A DNA stretch of 17,422 bases, taken from NCBI GenBank assembly GCA_948585895.1, contig CAPBNZ010000011.1, forward strand, positions 1 to 17,422, given 5' to 3'. Positions 1-7,272 of this stretch are shown piece by piece. The number at the start of each line of letters is the position of its first letter. The stretch's first letter is position 1. Position numbers and translations under genes: made by a program. This DNA is from an uncultured Clostridia bacterium (GTDB lineage: Bacteria; Bacillota; Clostridia; TANB77; CAG-508). The notes under the pieces are model-generated. The model did not search any database. It was not told where the DNA came from and saw only the letters and a program-made list of their open reading frames with translations.

Positions 1-96
1 TCATTCCTTTCTCGCTTCACTTTAACGACACACGTAGTTATAAAAAAATAATTTCTTTCAAACAATTTTCTTATTCATACTTTTTAATACCTAAAA

Positions 97-125
97 ATTA
101 CAACATATTAACATAAAATTGTAAA
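97..125 (-). promoter_or_regulatory. Candidate sigma-A promoter reading out of the left edge
   Basis: On the minus strand TTTACA (positions 125-120) is followed after 17 bases by TGTAAT (102-97). It would transcribe leftwards, towards a gene lying outside the window. It is divergent from the kinase-purE promoter, whose -35 box begins 27 bases away. An AAAGGA followed by ATG occurs at the extreme left edge, but with no spacing, so the true start of that gene is probably outside the window. This is a motif match only. Confidence 0.4.
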
Positions 126-151
126 TACTTGTATGAAATTCAAAAAAAACA

Positions 152-180
152 TTGATTCTTTCTTCTTTCTATATTATAAT
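152..180 (+). promoter_or_regulatory. Sigma-A promoter of the kinase-purE(-purC) unit
   Basis: TTGATT (152-157), a 17-base spacer and a perfect TATAAT (175-180) lie 54 bases before the chosen start codon of the PfkB-family kinase. Transcription would begin near 187, leaving a leader of about 47 nt. That leader is too short for a purine riboswitch, and no such element is visible in it. Confidence 0.7.
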
Positions 181-233
181 ACATATAAATAATGAATTTG
201 ACATTTTTTGTGTTGTTAGATTGTGAGGTTCTT

Positions 234-1139
234 ATGAAAAAAGAAAAAGTATTTGTCTCTCATGGTGACCTTATTTTAGACAAAATTTATGATACCAATC
301 TACAATTTTTAAAACAGGATGGTGGAGGTTGTAATTGGAATGATTTATATAATTTAGCGGTTATGGGTGAGAGCTGTTATGCTATTGGCTCTAAAGGAAA
401 TGATGAAGAAGGTCAACTTGCTTTGCAAGCTTTATCAAAGGTTAATATTAATACAGACTATATTATAACAGAAAATAAAAAAACAAATATTATGAATATT
501 ATTATACCAAATACTAAATTAAATGATAACTCTATTATTCACTCATGGTATTCTCCTATTACGAATGAATACACCATGAATTTTTCAAACAATTTGCCAA
601 CCTTTTTACCAAAGGAATTAGAAGACAAGCAATTATATATTTTAGACAAATTCTTGCCTATTAATTTAAAATTCTTGCAAAATATAAAATCTAACTGTAG
701 TATTTGTTTGGATATTGGTCATATTCGCTTTTTTGAACATTTTACCAAACAATACTTAACTGCCTTTTTCTCTATGACACAATTTATTCAAATAAATGAC
801 AATGTTACTGATTTGTTGTTCGAAAGGTTTTCTGTACAAAATGTAACAGAATTTTTTAAATTATTTGATTTTGACTTATTAATTTTAACCAAAGGAAAAA
901 AAGGTGCTACTTTTGTATTTTGTGAAAATGGAGAAATAAAAACTATTAATAAACAACCTGAAATAATTGTTGATATTGTAGATTCTTCTGGTGCTGGTGA
1001 TGCCTTTTTTTCGAAAGCCTTACAACAATACGCTTATGCTGAAAATATTGATAGTGATTTTGTTAACCATACCTTTACACTTGCCAATAAAGCATCTAGA
1101 GATGTTCTTTTGCAGGTGGGAAGTCGTATAAAAAATTAA
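234..1139 (+). CDS. PfkB-family carbohydrate/nucleoside kinase, substrate unknown
   Basis: The 301-residue protein has ribokinase (PfkB) architecture. A Gly-rich substrate-loop motif GGGCNWN lies near residues 30-36, followed by a typical AIGSKGNDEEG stretch at about 50-60. The C-terminal signature DSSGAGDAFF is at about 250-259, where Asp256 would be the catalytic base and GAGD the anion hole. The family phosphorylates sugars or nucleosides with ATP in the cytoplasm. The start at 234 is chosen because GTGAGG lies just before this ATG; an upstream in-frame ATG at 192 has no ribosome binding site and falls only about 5 bases after the predicted transcription start. The gene ends 15 bases before purE and shares its promoter, so a role in nucleoside or ribose metabolism is plausible but inferred. 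The substrate cannot be read from the sequence. Confidence 0.8.
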   Translation: MKKEKVFVSHGDLILDKIYDTNLQFLKQDGGGCNWNDLYNLAVMGESCYAIGSKGNDEEGQLALQALSKVNINTDYIITENKKTNIMNIIIPNTKLNDNSIIHSWYSPITNEYTMNFSNNLPTFLPKELEDKQLYILDKFLPINLKFLQNIKSNCSICLDIGHIRFFEHFTKQYLTAFFSMTQFIQINDNVTDLLFERFSVQNVTEFFKLFDFDLLILTKGKKGATFVFCENGEIKTINKQPEIIVDIVDSSGAGDAFFSKALQQYAYAENIDSDFVNHTFTLANKASRDVLLQVGSRIKN

Positions 1140-1154
1140 ATAAGGAGGAAGTTT

Positions 1155-1679
1155 ATGAAAAAAAACATTGATGTTTCCATTATTATGGGAAGTGATTCTG
1201 ATTTACCAATTATGAAAGATTGTGCTAAATTTTTAGAACAAATGGGAATTTCTTACGAAATAAAAATACTATCTGTTCACCGTACCCCAGAAAAAGCAAC
1301 TGAATATGCAAAGAAATTAAAAGAAAATGATGTAAAAGTAGTAATTGCTGGTGCTGGTGGAGCAGCTCACCTTCCTGGTGTATTTGCTGCTATGTTACCA
1401 ACTGTACCAGTTATTGGTATTCCAATTCATACAAAAACTTTAGGTGGTATTGATTCTTTATATTCAATTGTTCAAATGCCTTCTGGTATTCCTGTAGCAA
1501 CTGTTGCTATTAATGGAGCTAAAAATGCTGCTATCTTAGCAACTTCTATCATTGCAATTGGGAATGAAGAAATCAGAAATAAACTAGCTGATTTCAAAAA
1601 TTCTTTAAAAGAAACCGTTTCTAAAAAAGACGAAAGATTACAAGAATTGGGCTATGAAGCTTATTTATCTAACATGTAA
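1155..1679 (+). CDS. purE: N5-carboxyaminoimidazole ribonucleotide mutase, class I (PurE)
   Basis: This 174-residue protein matches the usual length of PurE and carries the class I motifs. They are GSDSD at residues 12-16, SVHRTPE at 40-46 with the catalytic His42, and GAGGAAHLPG at 66-75. It forms the carboxylated imidazole CAIR for step 6 of de novo purine synthesis. Class I enzymes normally use N5-CAIR made by PurK, and no purK is in the window, so it must lie elsewhere or be absent. Ser-Val-His replaces the commoner Ser-Ala-His. A consensus AAGGAGG sits 6 bases before the start. It is probably co-transcribed with the kinase just upstream and followed by purC after a 111-base gap. Confidence 0.96.
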   Translation: MKKNIDVSIIMGSDSDLPIMKDCAKFLEQMGISYEIKILSVHRTPEKATEYAKKLKENDVKVVIAGAGGAAHLPGVFAAMLPTVPVIGIPIHTKTLGGIDSLYSIVQMPSGIPVATVAINGAKNAAILATSIIAIGNEEIRNKLADFKNSLKETVSKKDERLQELGYEAYLSNM

Positions 1680-1790
1680 TCCCCACTGGTTCCGGGTTTA
1701 AATGGTGACACATAAACCTTACGTGGACATCCTTATCAAAATTGTTATAAATAGAACTTGTATAAAAAATAATAAAAAGGTGGTTTTAAA
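1680..1790 (+). promoter_or_regulatory. purE-purC spacer with a nested stem-loop and a possible internal promoter
   Basis: Positions 1681-1732 are clearly richer in G+C than the surroundings and can fold. CCAC (1683-1686) pairs with GTGG (1723-1726), enclosing GGTTTA (1695-1700) paired with TAAACC (1713-1718) and a 12-nt loop. Overlapping the 3' side is a promoter-like pair, TGGACA (1724-1729), 16 bases, TATAAA (1746-1751), which could give purC its own transcript. The fold could therefore be a regulatory RNA element or an operator-like dyad. I do not recognise it as a known riboswitch class; it lacks purine, ZTP and ykkC-type consensus features. Confidence 0.35.
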
Positions 1791-2639
1791 ATGAAAAAAA
1801 TTAGTAGTGGAAAAGTTCGTGAAATTTATGAAGTAGATGAAGACAAACTTTTATTGGTTGTATCTGACAGAATCTCTGCTTTTGACTATATCTTACCAAG
1901 TCTTGTTCCTAATAAAGGAAAAATATTAAATCAAATCTCTAAGTTTTGGTTTGATTTTATCACAGATATTATTCCAAACCATGTAATATCTACAAATATA
2001 AAAGATTTCCCAGAAGAATTTCAAACAGAAGAATTTGAAGGAAGAAGTATGTTAGTAAAAAAACTAAAAATGCTTCCTATTGAATGTATTGTAAGAGGAT
2101 ATATTACAGGTTCTGGATGGAAAAGTTATCAAAATGATGGTACTGTTTGTGGTATTACCCTACCAGCAGGACTACAAGAATCTCAAAAATTACCAGAACC
2201 GATTTTTACACCAACTACCAAAGCAGCTGAAGGACATGATGAAAATATTTCTTTTGATGAAGTTTGCAATTTAATAGGAAAAGATTTAGCTGAAGAATTG
2301 CGAGCTAAAACAATTGAGGTTTATCAAAAATGTGCTGATTATGCTTTAACAAAAGGAGTGATTATTGCTGATACAAAATTTGAATTTGGTATAGATGAAT
2401 CTGGTAAATTAGTAATTGGAGATGAAGTATTAACTCCAGATTCTAGTAGATTTTGGCCAGCTGCTGATTATCAAGTAGGTAGAAGTCAGAAAAGCTTTGA
2501 TAAGCAATATCTTCGTGACTGGATGAAATCTACTGGTTATAATCCAGAATCTGGCACTCCAATTCCAGATGATGTAATTGAAACAACTGTTAATAAATAT
2601 ATTGAAGCTTATGAAATACTTACTGAAAAAAAATTTTAA
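1791..2639 (+). CDS. purC: SAICAR synthetase, long ADE1-like form (PurC)
   Basis: This enzyme ligates aspartate to CAIR with ATP to give SAICAR, step 7 of purine synthesis. The 282 residues include the N-terminal nucleotide-binding SSGKVREIYEV and SDRISAFD. Signature motifs follow: VRGYITGSGWKSY in the middle, FTPTTKAAEGHDENIS, and IIADTKFEFG with LTPDSSRFWP. At 282 residues it is longer than the roughly 235-residue bacterial type and ends with a YIEAYEILT segment, so it resembles the yeast ADE1 form. AAAAAGGTGG sits a few bases before the ATG. The gene is the last of the plus-strand unit and is convergent with purF across a 212-base gap. Confidence 0.95.
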   Translation: MKKISSGKVREIYEVDEDKLLLVVSDRISAFDYILPSLVPNKGKILNQISKFWFDFITDIIPNHVISTNIKDFPEEFQTEEFEGRSMLVKKLKMLPIECIVRGYITGSGWKSYQNDGTVCGITLPAGLQESQKLPEPIFTPTTKAAEGHDENISFDEVCNLIGKDLAEELRAKTIEVYQKCADYALTKGVIIADTKFEFGIDESGKLVIGDEVLTPDSSRFWPAADYQVGRSQKSFDKQYLRDWMKSTGYNPESGTPIPDDVIETTVNKYIEAYEILTEKKF

Positions 2640-2664
2640 GCACAAAAAATCTTTTATGCTTTTA
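2638..2664 (+). terminator. Possible terminator of purC
   Basis: AAGCA (2638-2642) pairs with TGCTT (2657-2661). AAAA and TTTT continue the stem after one mismatch, and the 3' arm runs into a short T-rich tract. It overlaps the purC stop codon. The stem is AT-rich and weak; the larger bidirectional hairpin further on may do most of the work. Confidence 0.35.
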
Positions 2665-2729
2665 GTTTACTTATATGTTGTGTCTTTGTTTGCAAAAATT
2701 TTGCTGGCATTTTCTCTGGAATGCTTTAC

Positions 2730-2761
2730 ATTCTAGTAAATTCAGAAAACTTTCCTAGAAT
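2730..2761. repeat. Short inverted repeat in the convergent purC/purF gap
   Basis: ATTCTAG (2730-2736) and CTAGAAT (2755-2761) form 7-bp arms around an 18-base loop. It is one of several stem-loops in the 212-base gap between purC and purF. The rest of the gap has no credible reading frame. No function is assigned. Confidence 0.3.
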
Positions 2762-2770
2762 ATAAAAAAG

Positions 2771-2804
2771 ATACTTGCTTGTTCTACTATAAACAAACAA
2801 GTAT
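2771..2804 (-). terminator. Stem-loop with T tail on the minus strand
   Basis: ATACTTG (2771-2777) pairs with CAAGTAT (2798-2804), extended inward by TTGTT/AACAA-type pairing. On the minus strand the stem is followed directly by CTTTTTT. It lies beyond the bidirectional terminator relative to purF and would act as a back-up. Confidence 0.5.
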
Positions 2805-2810
2805 TCCCAA

Positions 2811-2848
2811 AAAATCTCTTGTCATTTTTATGCCAAGAGATTTTTTTG
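2811..2848. terminator. Bidirectional rho-independent terminator between purC and purF
   Basis: AAATCTCTTG (2812-2821) and CAAGAGATTT (2834-2843) form a perfect 10-bp stem with a 12-base loop. T runs follow on both strands. It sits 4 bases past the purF stop codon and faces purC from the other side, so it can close both transcripts. Confidence 0.8.
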
Positions 2849-2851
2849 AAT

Positions 2852-4273
2852 TTATAATTGAATCTTTTCAAAACGATCTTTATCTATATCTTCTGGTACT
2901 TGGATTGGATATTTACCAGTAAAACATCCATCACAAAATCCATCTACTTTACAATCTTTTGTAATTTCCCTTAAACTTTCCATACTTAAAAATTCTAAAG
3001 TATCTGCACCTATTTCTTGTCTAATTTCTTCTATTGTCTTCCCATAGGCAATCAAATTCTCTTTTTTGTCTATGTCAGTTCCAAAATAACATTTATCGAT
3101 AAAAGGTGGTGCTGCCACTCGAATATGGACCTCTTTTGCCCCTGCATCCTTCAAAGATTTTATAATTCTGGTAATAGTAGTTCCTCTTACTATAGAATCA
3201 TCTACTAAAACTATTTTCTTACCTTTTACAGTATGATGTAAAGGATTTAATTTTAAATTTACTAATCTTTTTCTCTTATTCTGTGTATTTTGGATAAAAG
3301 TTCTTCCTATGTATTTACTCTTAATAAACACAATATCATATGGAATTTTTGACTCCTTTGAATACCCCAATGCGGCATCATTTCCAGAATCAGGAACACC
3401 TGCCACAATATCTGCATCAACTGGCAACTGTCTTGCTAAACATCTTCCTGCATTTTCACGGAAAATATGTACATTAATACCATCTACTGTAGAATCTGGT
3501 CTAGAAAAATAAATATACTCAAATACACACATGCCCTTTTTCTCATTTGGCAAAAACTTTTCACTTACTACTTCATTATTCGTAATAGTTACTACTTCTC
3601 CTGGCTCAATATCACGGTCAAAAGTAGCTCCCATAATATCTAATGCACAACTTTCTGATGCCAATACAATGTCCTCACCAAAATGTCCAATACAAAGAGG
3701 TCTAAATCCTTGTGGATCTCTAACAGCTATCATTTTTTGTGATGATAATATTAAAAGTGAATATGCTCCTTTAATAATTTTCATGGTATTTTTTACTGCT
3801 TCTTCGATAGAACCTGTCTTTAATCTTTCTCTTACAATAACATGGCATATAACTTCTGTATCGCTAGTTGTAGTAAAAATAGCACCTTGCTCCTCTAATT
3901 CTCTTTTTAATTCCACTGCATTTGTTAAATTTCCATTATGTACAATTGCTAAATTTCCTTTTTTATGTCTTACCACCATTGGCTGAGCATTTTCTTTTTT
4001 ACTAATACCTGTTGTAGAATAACGTACATGTCCAATCGCCATTTTTCCCTGTGGCATAGTCCCTTGAACTTCTTTCGTAAAAACTTCTGAAACAAGTCCA
4101 ACATCTTTATGAAAATGAATAATGCCATCTTCATTAATTGCTACACCACAACTCTCTTCACCCCTATGCTGTAAAGCAGATAATCCAACACAAACTTGTC
4201 CAATTAAATCTTCTTTTTGTGCTTTAGAGTAAATACCAAATACACCACATTCTTCTTTTACTTTATCAAACAT
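2852..4273 (-). CDS. purF: Amidophosphoribosyltransferase, Fe-S type (PurF)
   Basis: This is the committed first step of purine synthesis: PRPP plus glutamine gives phosphoribosylamine. The protein has 473 residues. Cys9 in KEECGVFG becomes the N-terminal nucleophile after removal of an 8-residue leader. The glutaminase domain shows GHVRYSTTG (81-89) and VHNGNL (111-116). The PRPP loop VDDSIVRGTT is at 357-366. Cys249, Cys395, Cys447 and Cys450 match the four ligands of the Bacillus-type 4Fe-4S cluster. The start at 4273 follows AAAGGAAA; an in-frame ATG at 4324 begins inside the repeat and would add 17 residues absent from the family. No convincing promoter was found between it and purN. It is the last minus-strand gene of the block. 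Confidence 0.96.
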   Translation of the reverse strand: MFDKVKEECGVFGIYSKAQKEDLIGQVCVGLSALQHRGEESCGVAINEDGIIHFHKDVGLVSEVFTKEVQGTMPQGKMAIGHVRYSTTGISKKENAQPMVVRHKKGNLAIVHNGNLTNAVELKRELEEQGAIFTTTSDTEVICHVIVRERLKTGSIEEAVKNTMKIIKGAYSLLILSSQKMIAVRDPQGFRPLCIGHFGEDIVLASESCALDIMGATFDRDIEPGEVVTITNNEVVSEKFLPNEKKGMCVFEYIYFSRPDSTVDGINVHIFRENAGRCLARQLPVDADIVAGVPDSGNDAALGYSKESKIPYDIVFIKSKYIGRTFIQNTQNKRKRLVNLKLNPLHHTVKGKKIVLVDDSIVRGTTITRIIKSLKDAGAKEVHIRVAAPPFIDKCYFGTDIDKKENLIAYGKTIEEIRQEIGADTLEFLSMESLREITKDCKVDGFCDGCFTGKYPIQVPEDIDKDRFEKIQL

Positions 4274-4292
4274 TTTATAATTTCCTTTCTTT

Positions 4293-4405
4293 TGAAACAA
4301 AAGGGACAGGTCTTTTTGTTTCATCTTTTCCTTATTCCTTTAAAAGACTATCCTACCTATGTCTACTTAGTAAATGGAACAAAAAGACCTGTCCCTTTTG
4401 TTTCA
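4293..4405. repeat. Paired palindromic repeat (REPIN/MITE-like), purF-purN junction
   Basis: Two 31-bp arms, 4293-4323 and 4375-4405, face each other around a 51-base spacer. The right arm is the reverse complement of the left with a single mismatch at 4377. Each arm is itself near-palindromic: TGAAACAAAA at one end, TTTTTGTTTCA at the other, and GGGACAGGTC in the middle. The element lies between the divergent starts of purF and purN and puts a spurious in-frame ATG upstream of purF. It belongs to a family seen at 5031, 8764 and 12619, plus a solo arm at 7273. No target duplication is evident. Confidence 0.85.
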
Positions 4406-4416
4406 TTTTTTATACA

Positions 4417-4445
4417 TTGACTTTCTTTTGTTTTCATGCTAAACT
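4417..4445 (+). promoter_or_regulatory. Sigma-A promoter of purN
   Basis: TTGACT (4417-4422), a 17-base spacer and TAAACT (4440-4445) lie 12 bases outside the paired repeat and 29 bases before the purN start. Transcription would start near 4452. Its presence explains how purN can be expressed alone, against the direction of its neighbours. Confidence 0.6.
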
Positions 4446-4474
4446 ACCTTTAGATTAAATTTGGAGGTAATATT

Positions 4475-5053
4475 ATGTATCATTTAGTTGTTTTTGCTTC
4501 TGGTAATGGTTCTACTTTGCAATGTATCATCGATAGCATCCATAACCATGAATTAGAAGCTCAAATTGATTTAGTTGTTTCTGATAATCCTAATGCTTAT
4601 GCTCTAAAAAGAGCAGAAGCAAATAATATCGCAACCTATATCATTCAAAATAAAAACTTTACTCAAAGAGATTTAGAATTATCTAATATCCTTTCTAAAT
4701 ATCCTATTGACCTTATTGTACTTGCTGGATACCTAAAAATGATTGGTCCAAGCTTACTTGAAATGTATACTATTATCAATACACATCCTTCTTTATTACC
4801 TAAATATGGTGGAAAAGGGATGCATGGTATGTATGTTCATAAAGCTGTTATCTCTGCTCAAGAAAAGTACAGCGGTGCTACTATCCACTTTGTAAATCAA
4901 GAGTATGATAAAGGCTCTATCATTAGCCAAACAAAGGTAGAAGTGCTTGCTTCTGATACAGCTGACAGTTTATCACAAAAAGTACAAGCTGCTGAGAAAA
5001 TCCAACTAATTCAAGTTCTAAACAACTTTGTGAAACAAAAGGGACAGTCCTAA
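4475..5053 (+). CDS. purN: Phosphoribosylglycinamide formyltransferase (PurN)
   Basis: PurN transfers a formyl group from 10-formyl-tetrahydrofolate to GAR, step 3. The 192-residue protein has the N-terminal FASGNGSTLQ nucleotide-binding loop (8-17). Its catalytic residues are Asn102 and His104 in INTHPSLLPKYGGKGMHG, and Asp145 in YDKGS. TTGGAGG precedes the start. It is the only plus-strand gene inside the minus-strand purine block: divergent from purF, convergent with purD, and bounded by two paired repeats. The second repeat overlaps its end: residues 186-192 (VKQKGQS) and the TAA stop are encoded by the repeat, so the natural C-terminus has been overwritten or extended. The catalytic core is unaffected. 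Confidence 0.95.
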   Translation: MYHLVVFASGNGSTLQCIIDSIHNHELEAQIDLVVSDNPNAYALKRAEANNIATYIIQNKNFTQRDLELSNILSKYPIDLIVLAGYLKMIGPSLLEMYTIINTHPSLLPKYGGKGMHGMYVHKAVISAQEKYSGATIHFVNQEYDKGSIISQTKVEVLASDTADSLSQKVQAAEKIQLIQVLNNFVKQKGQS

Positions 5054-5142
5054 AATGTTTCACATTTTTTTGTTTTTCCCATCAATTTTCTCTCAATATT
5101 TATTTCTTAATGAAACAAACAAGGACTGTCCCTTTTGTTTCA
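5031..5142. repeat. Paired palindromic repeat, purN-purD junction
   Basis: Arms 5031-5062 and 5111-5142 (32 bp each) are inverted relative to one another across a 48-base T-rich spacer. Both carry the half-site TGAAACAAAAGGGACAG followed by TCC. The left arm encodes the last seven residues and stop of purN. The right arm ends at the base next to the purD stop codon. Each arm can fold, so the element could also act as a two-way transcription barrier between the convergent genes, although neither arm has a classical GC stem plus T tract. Confidence 0.85.
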
Positions 5143-6441
5143 TTAATGTTCATAAATCTCTCCAATATCTTTTCGGTAATCTAATTTGGAATCAATGTTG
5201 TTTTCCATAGCAGCATATGCCTTTCGTTTTGCTTCTTCTAGCGTGTTTCCACTTGTATGAATAGCAAATAATCTTGAAGTTCCAACTGACATATAGCAGT
5301 TTCCTTCTACAGGTTTTGTACTTGCAAAATAAATTTTAGAATCTTTTTCTATTATTTTCTCAATATTCAAGGTAAATTCACAAGGCTCACTTTTTCTAAT
5401 TGCATAATCTGGACTTACTACATAAACAGTAAATGTATAATTATTTTTAAATTTACAGTTTTCAGTAGATAACTCTTGATTCCAAATATTTTTCATTACT
5501 TCAGCAAATGGTGTTTCTAATGAATTTAATACATTAATTGCTTCTGGATCTCCAAATCTTGCATTAAATTCAATAAACTTAATTCCATTTTTACATTTGA
5601 AAAATCCCCCATAAATAACCCCTGTAAATTCTAAACTATCCTTATTTACATATTGAATCGTATCTTGAATTAGTTTACTACAAACGTCTACATCCTTTTG
5701 CTCTAAAAATGGCAATAAGCCATTAGCAAAACTAAGACATCCCATTCCACCTGTTCCTGGTCCTTTGTCTTTGTCAAATCGATATGGATAATCAAAAGTA
5801 GTTGGGGTAACTACAATATTTTTTCCATCTGTTAATGCCATTACTGTAAATTCTCTACCTTCAACTTTGTCTTGTATGATTACTTGTCCATCTGCTTCTA
5901 AGCAACCTTTGGCATATGCAAAACCTTCTTGTTTTCCTTTAAAATGAATTCCACCCACTTTAACGCCTTTTCCTCCTGTTAACCCTTCTGGTTTAACAAC
6001 AAAGCTGTCGTCTTCATAATTTTTCATAACTTCTTCTAATTGTTCTAAATTAGTAATACTTTCATTTCTAATTATCATTTCTGGTGCTAATTTTTTGACA
6101 ATATTCAATGCATAAGTTTTACTCCACTCTACCTTTGCACCTTGCGAAGTTGGTCCAAAAGTTTTTAGTCCAAGTTCTCTTGCTAAATCAATTAAGCCTT
6201 CTTGTAATAAATTATCTTGGCTAACTACACAAGCTTTTATATCTTCTTCTCTTACAAATTTCTTGACAAGTTCTTTATCAAATGCGTTTCCAATTATGTA
6301 TTTTCCTTTTGATTTTTCTACTTGATTTACAATAGATGGATTAGCATATGGTAAAATAGCATATAATTCAAATCCCTTTGCAATTTGTTCTGCTAGAACT
6401 GCCTCTCGACCACCATTTCCTAATAATAAACACTTTTCCAT
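5143..6441 (-). CDS. purD: Phosphoribosylamine-glycine ligase, divergent (PurD)
   Basis: PurD joins glycine to phosphoribosylamine with ATP, step 2. The 432-residue protein keeps the ATP-grasp core: SFVVKPEGLTGGKGV, VEGREFTVMALTDG, GPGTGGMG and EFNARFGDPEA, followed by the C-terminal domain. The N-terminal domain is atypical. GGREA replaces the usual GGREHA, and SQDNLLQEGL stands where most members have GPExPLxxG, followed by FGPTSQGAKVEWSK. Identity is supported by the ATP-grasp motifs, length and purine context. AAAGGAAAA lies before the ATG. It follows the HAD gene in transcription order and ends against a repeat arm. Confidence 0.88.
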   Translation of the reverse strand: MEKCLLLGNGGREAVLAEQIAKGFELYAILPYANPSIVNQVEKSKGKYIIGNAFDKELVKKFVREEDIKACVVSQDNLLQEGLIDLARELGLKTFGPTSQGAKVEWSKTYALNIVKKLAPEMIIRNESITNLEQLEEVMKNYEDDSFVVKPEGLTGGKGVKVGGIHFKGKQEGFAYAKGCLEADGQVIIQDKVEGREFTVMALTDGKNIVVTPTTFDYPYRFDKDKGPGTGGMGCLSFANGLLPFLEQKDVDVCSKLIQDTIQYVNKDSLEFTGVIYGGFFKCKNGIKFIEFNARFGDPEAINVLNSLETPFAEVMKNIWNQELSTENCKFKNNYTFTVYVVSPDYAIRKSEPCEFTLNIEKIIEKDSKIYFASTKPVEGNCYMSVGTSRLFAIHTSGNTLEEAKRKAYAAMENNIDSKLDYRKDIGEIYEH

Positions 6442-6458
6442 AAAACTTTTTCCTTTCT

Positions 6459-6483
6459 TGAAACAAAAAGAGAACTCTTTTCA
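6459..6483. repeat. Degenerate copy of the palindromic repeat before purD
   Basis: This 25-base sequence starts TGAAACAAAAAG and ends CTCTTTTCA. It keeps the outer ends and dyad character of the family but has lost the GGGACAG core and its partner. It is located just upstream of the purD ribosome binding site. It is probably a remnant, but could be a chance AT-rich dyad. Confidence 0.4.
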
Positions 6484-6516
6484 TCTCGCACTTTTATGTT
6501 TTTATGATTTTATTTT

Positions 6517-7152
6517 CTATCTATCAATTTCATTAAATGAAGAGTAACTTTTATGTTTCAATCTTAAATCTAAATCTTTTTGCAACTGTTCTGCATTTTT
6601 AAATACAATTCCATTTATTCCTACTTCTTCCGCTCTTTTTATATTTATATTATAATCATCTATAAATAAAGTTTCATCTGCTATAATCTGTGTTCTATCT
6701 AAAACTGTTCGAAAAGTTCTCTTATCTGATTTAACACTTCCAATCTCATAAGAAAATATTTTTGTATCAAATATACAAATTTCCTGATTATTTTGTTCAA
6801 TATATGTCATCCATTCTTTAACATGGTCTGATAATAATATGAGATGATACTTTCCTTTTAACTGTTTAATAATCTCCATTGTCCCCGTTATTGGCTGATT
6901 CAAATTTTGTCGAATTGTAGTTTTTAAATCTTCTACTGTAATATTCCAGTTCATCCCTTTCATTAATTCATTCCAATATTCTTCTTCTTTTAAATTCCCT
7001 CTCATCAGATTAAGAAATAATTCATTTTTTTCTGCCTTTCGTTTATAGAATTGTTTCGCACCAATGCTATACTTCTTTTCTATTAATTTATCGGTTCCAT
7101 GATATCCTGATATGATTACTTCTGATAAATCAAATATTATATTTTTAATCAT
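6517..7152 (-). CDS. HAD-superfamily hydrolase (subfamily IA-like) in the purine block
   Basis: The 211-residue protein has all four HAD motifs. Motif I is IIFDLSEV with the nucleophile Asp8, motif II LLSDHV, motif III Lys in GSVKSDKRTF, and motif IV LFIDDYNIN. A helical cap lies between motifs I and II. The position two after the nucleophile is Ser, where Asp or Gly is commoner; Gly at this position is typical of the YihX/epoxide-hydrolase-N-like group. The family dephosphorylates small metabolites, often sugar or nucleotide phosphates. The substrate is unknown; the location between purB and purD suggests a purine-related phosphate, which is inference. The start is ambiguous: GTG at 7155 is directly followed by ATG at 7152, both downstream of AAGGAAAG. 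I favour ATG. Confidence 0.82.
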   Translation of the reverse strand: MIKNIIFDLSEVIISGYHGTDKLIEKKYSIGAKQFYKRKAEKNELFLNLMRGNLKEEEYWNELMKGMNWNITVEDLKTTIRQNLNQPITGTMEIIKQLKGKYHLILLSDHVKEWMTYIEQNNQEICIFDTKIFSYEIGSVKSDKRTFRTVLDRTQIIADETLFIDDYNINIKRAEEVGINGIVFKNAEQLQKDLDLRLKHKSYSSFNEIDR

Positions 7153-7207
7153 CACTAAAATCTTTCCTTCTAAATATTACCGACTTAAGGTAAAACTATT
7201 CATTTTC

Positions 7208-7254
7208 CTTACAAGACTTATAACACTGCTTAAAACATCATATTTTCTTGTAAG
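7208..7254. repeat. Inverted repeat upstream of the HAD gene
   Basis: CTTACAAGA (7208-7216) and TCTTGTAAG (7246-7254) form perfect 9-bp arms around 29 bases, in the purB-HAD spacer. It has no T tract on the minus strand, so it is not a convincing terminator. It may be an mRNA stem-loop. Confidence 0.35.
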
Positions 7255-7272
7255 CTTCTTTGAAACTTTTTA

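Noticed and set aside
1680..1740. Known purine-related riboswitch (guanine, ZTP, PRPP/ykkC)
   Set aside because: The three-way junction or conserved cores of these classes are not visible, and the element is too short for ykkC.
4274..4324. Longer reading frame for PurF starting inside the repeat
   Set aside because: It adds 17 residues before the catalytic-Cys region, encoded by the repeat, and lacks a ribosome binding site. The ATG at 4273 has AAAGGAAA and gives the normal short leader.
4324..4400. Promoter for purF on the minus strand
   Set aside because: The best pairs (such as TTTACT with a GATAGT-like -10) match poorly, so no promoter is called although purF must be transcribed from somewhere nearby or from read-through.
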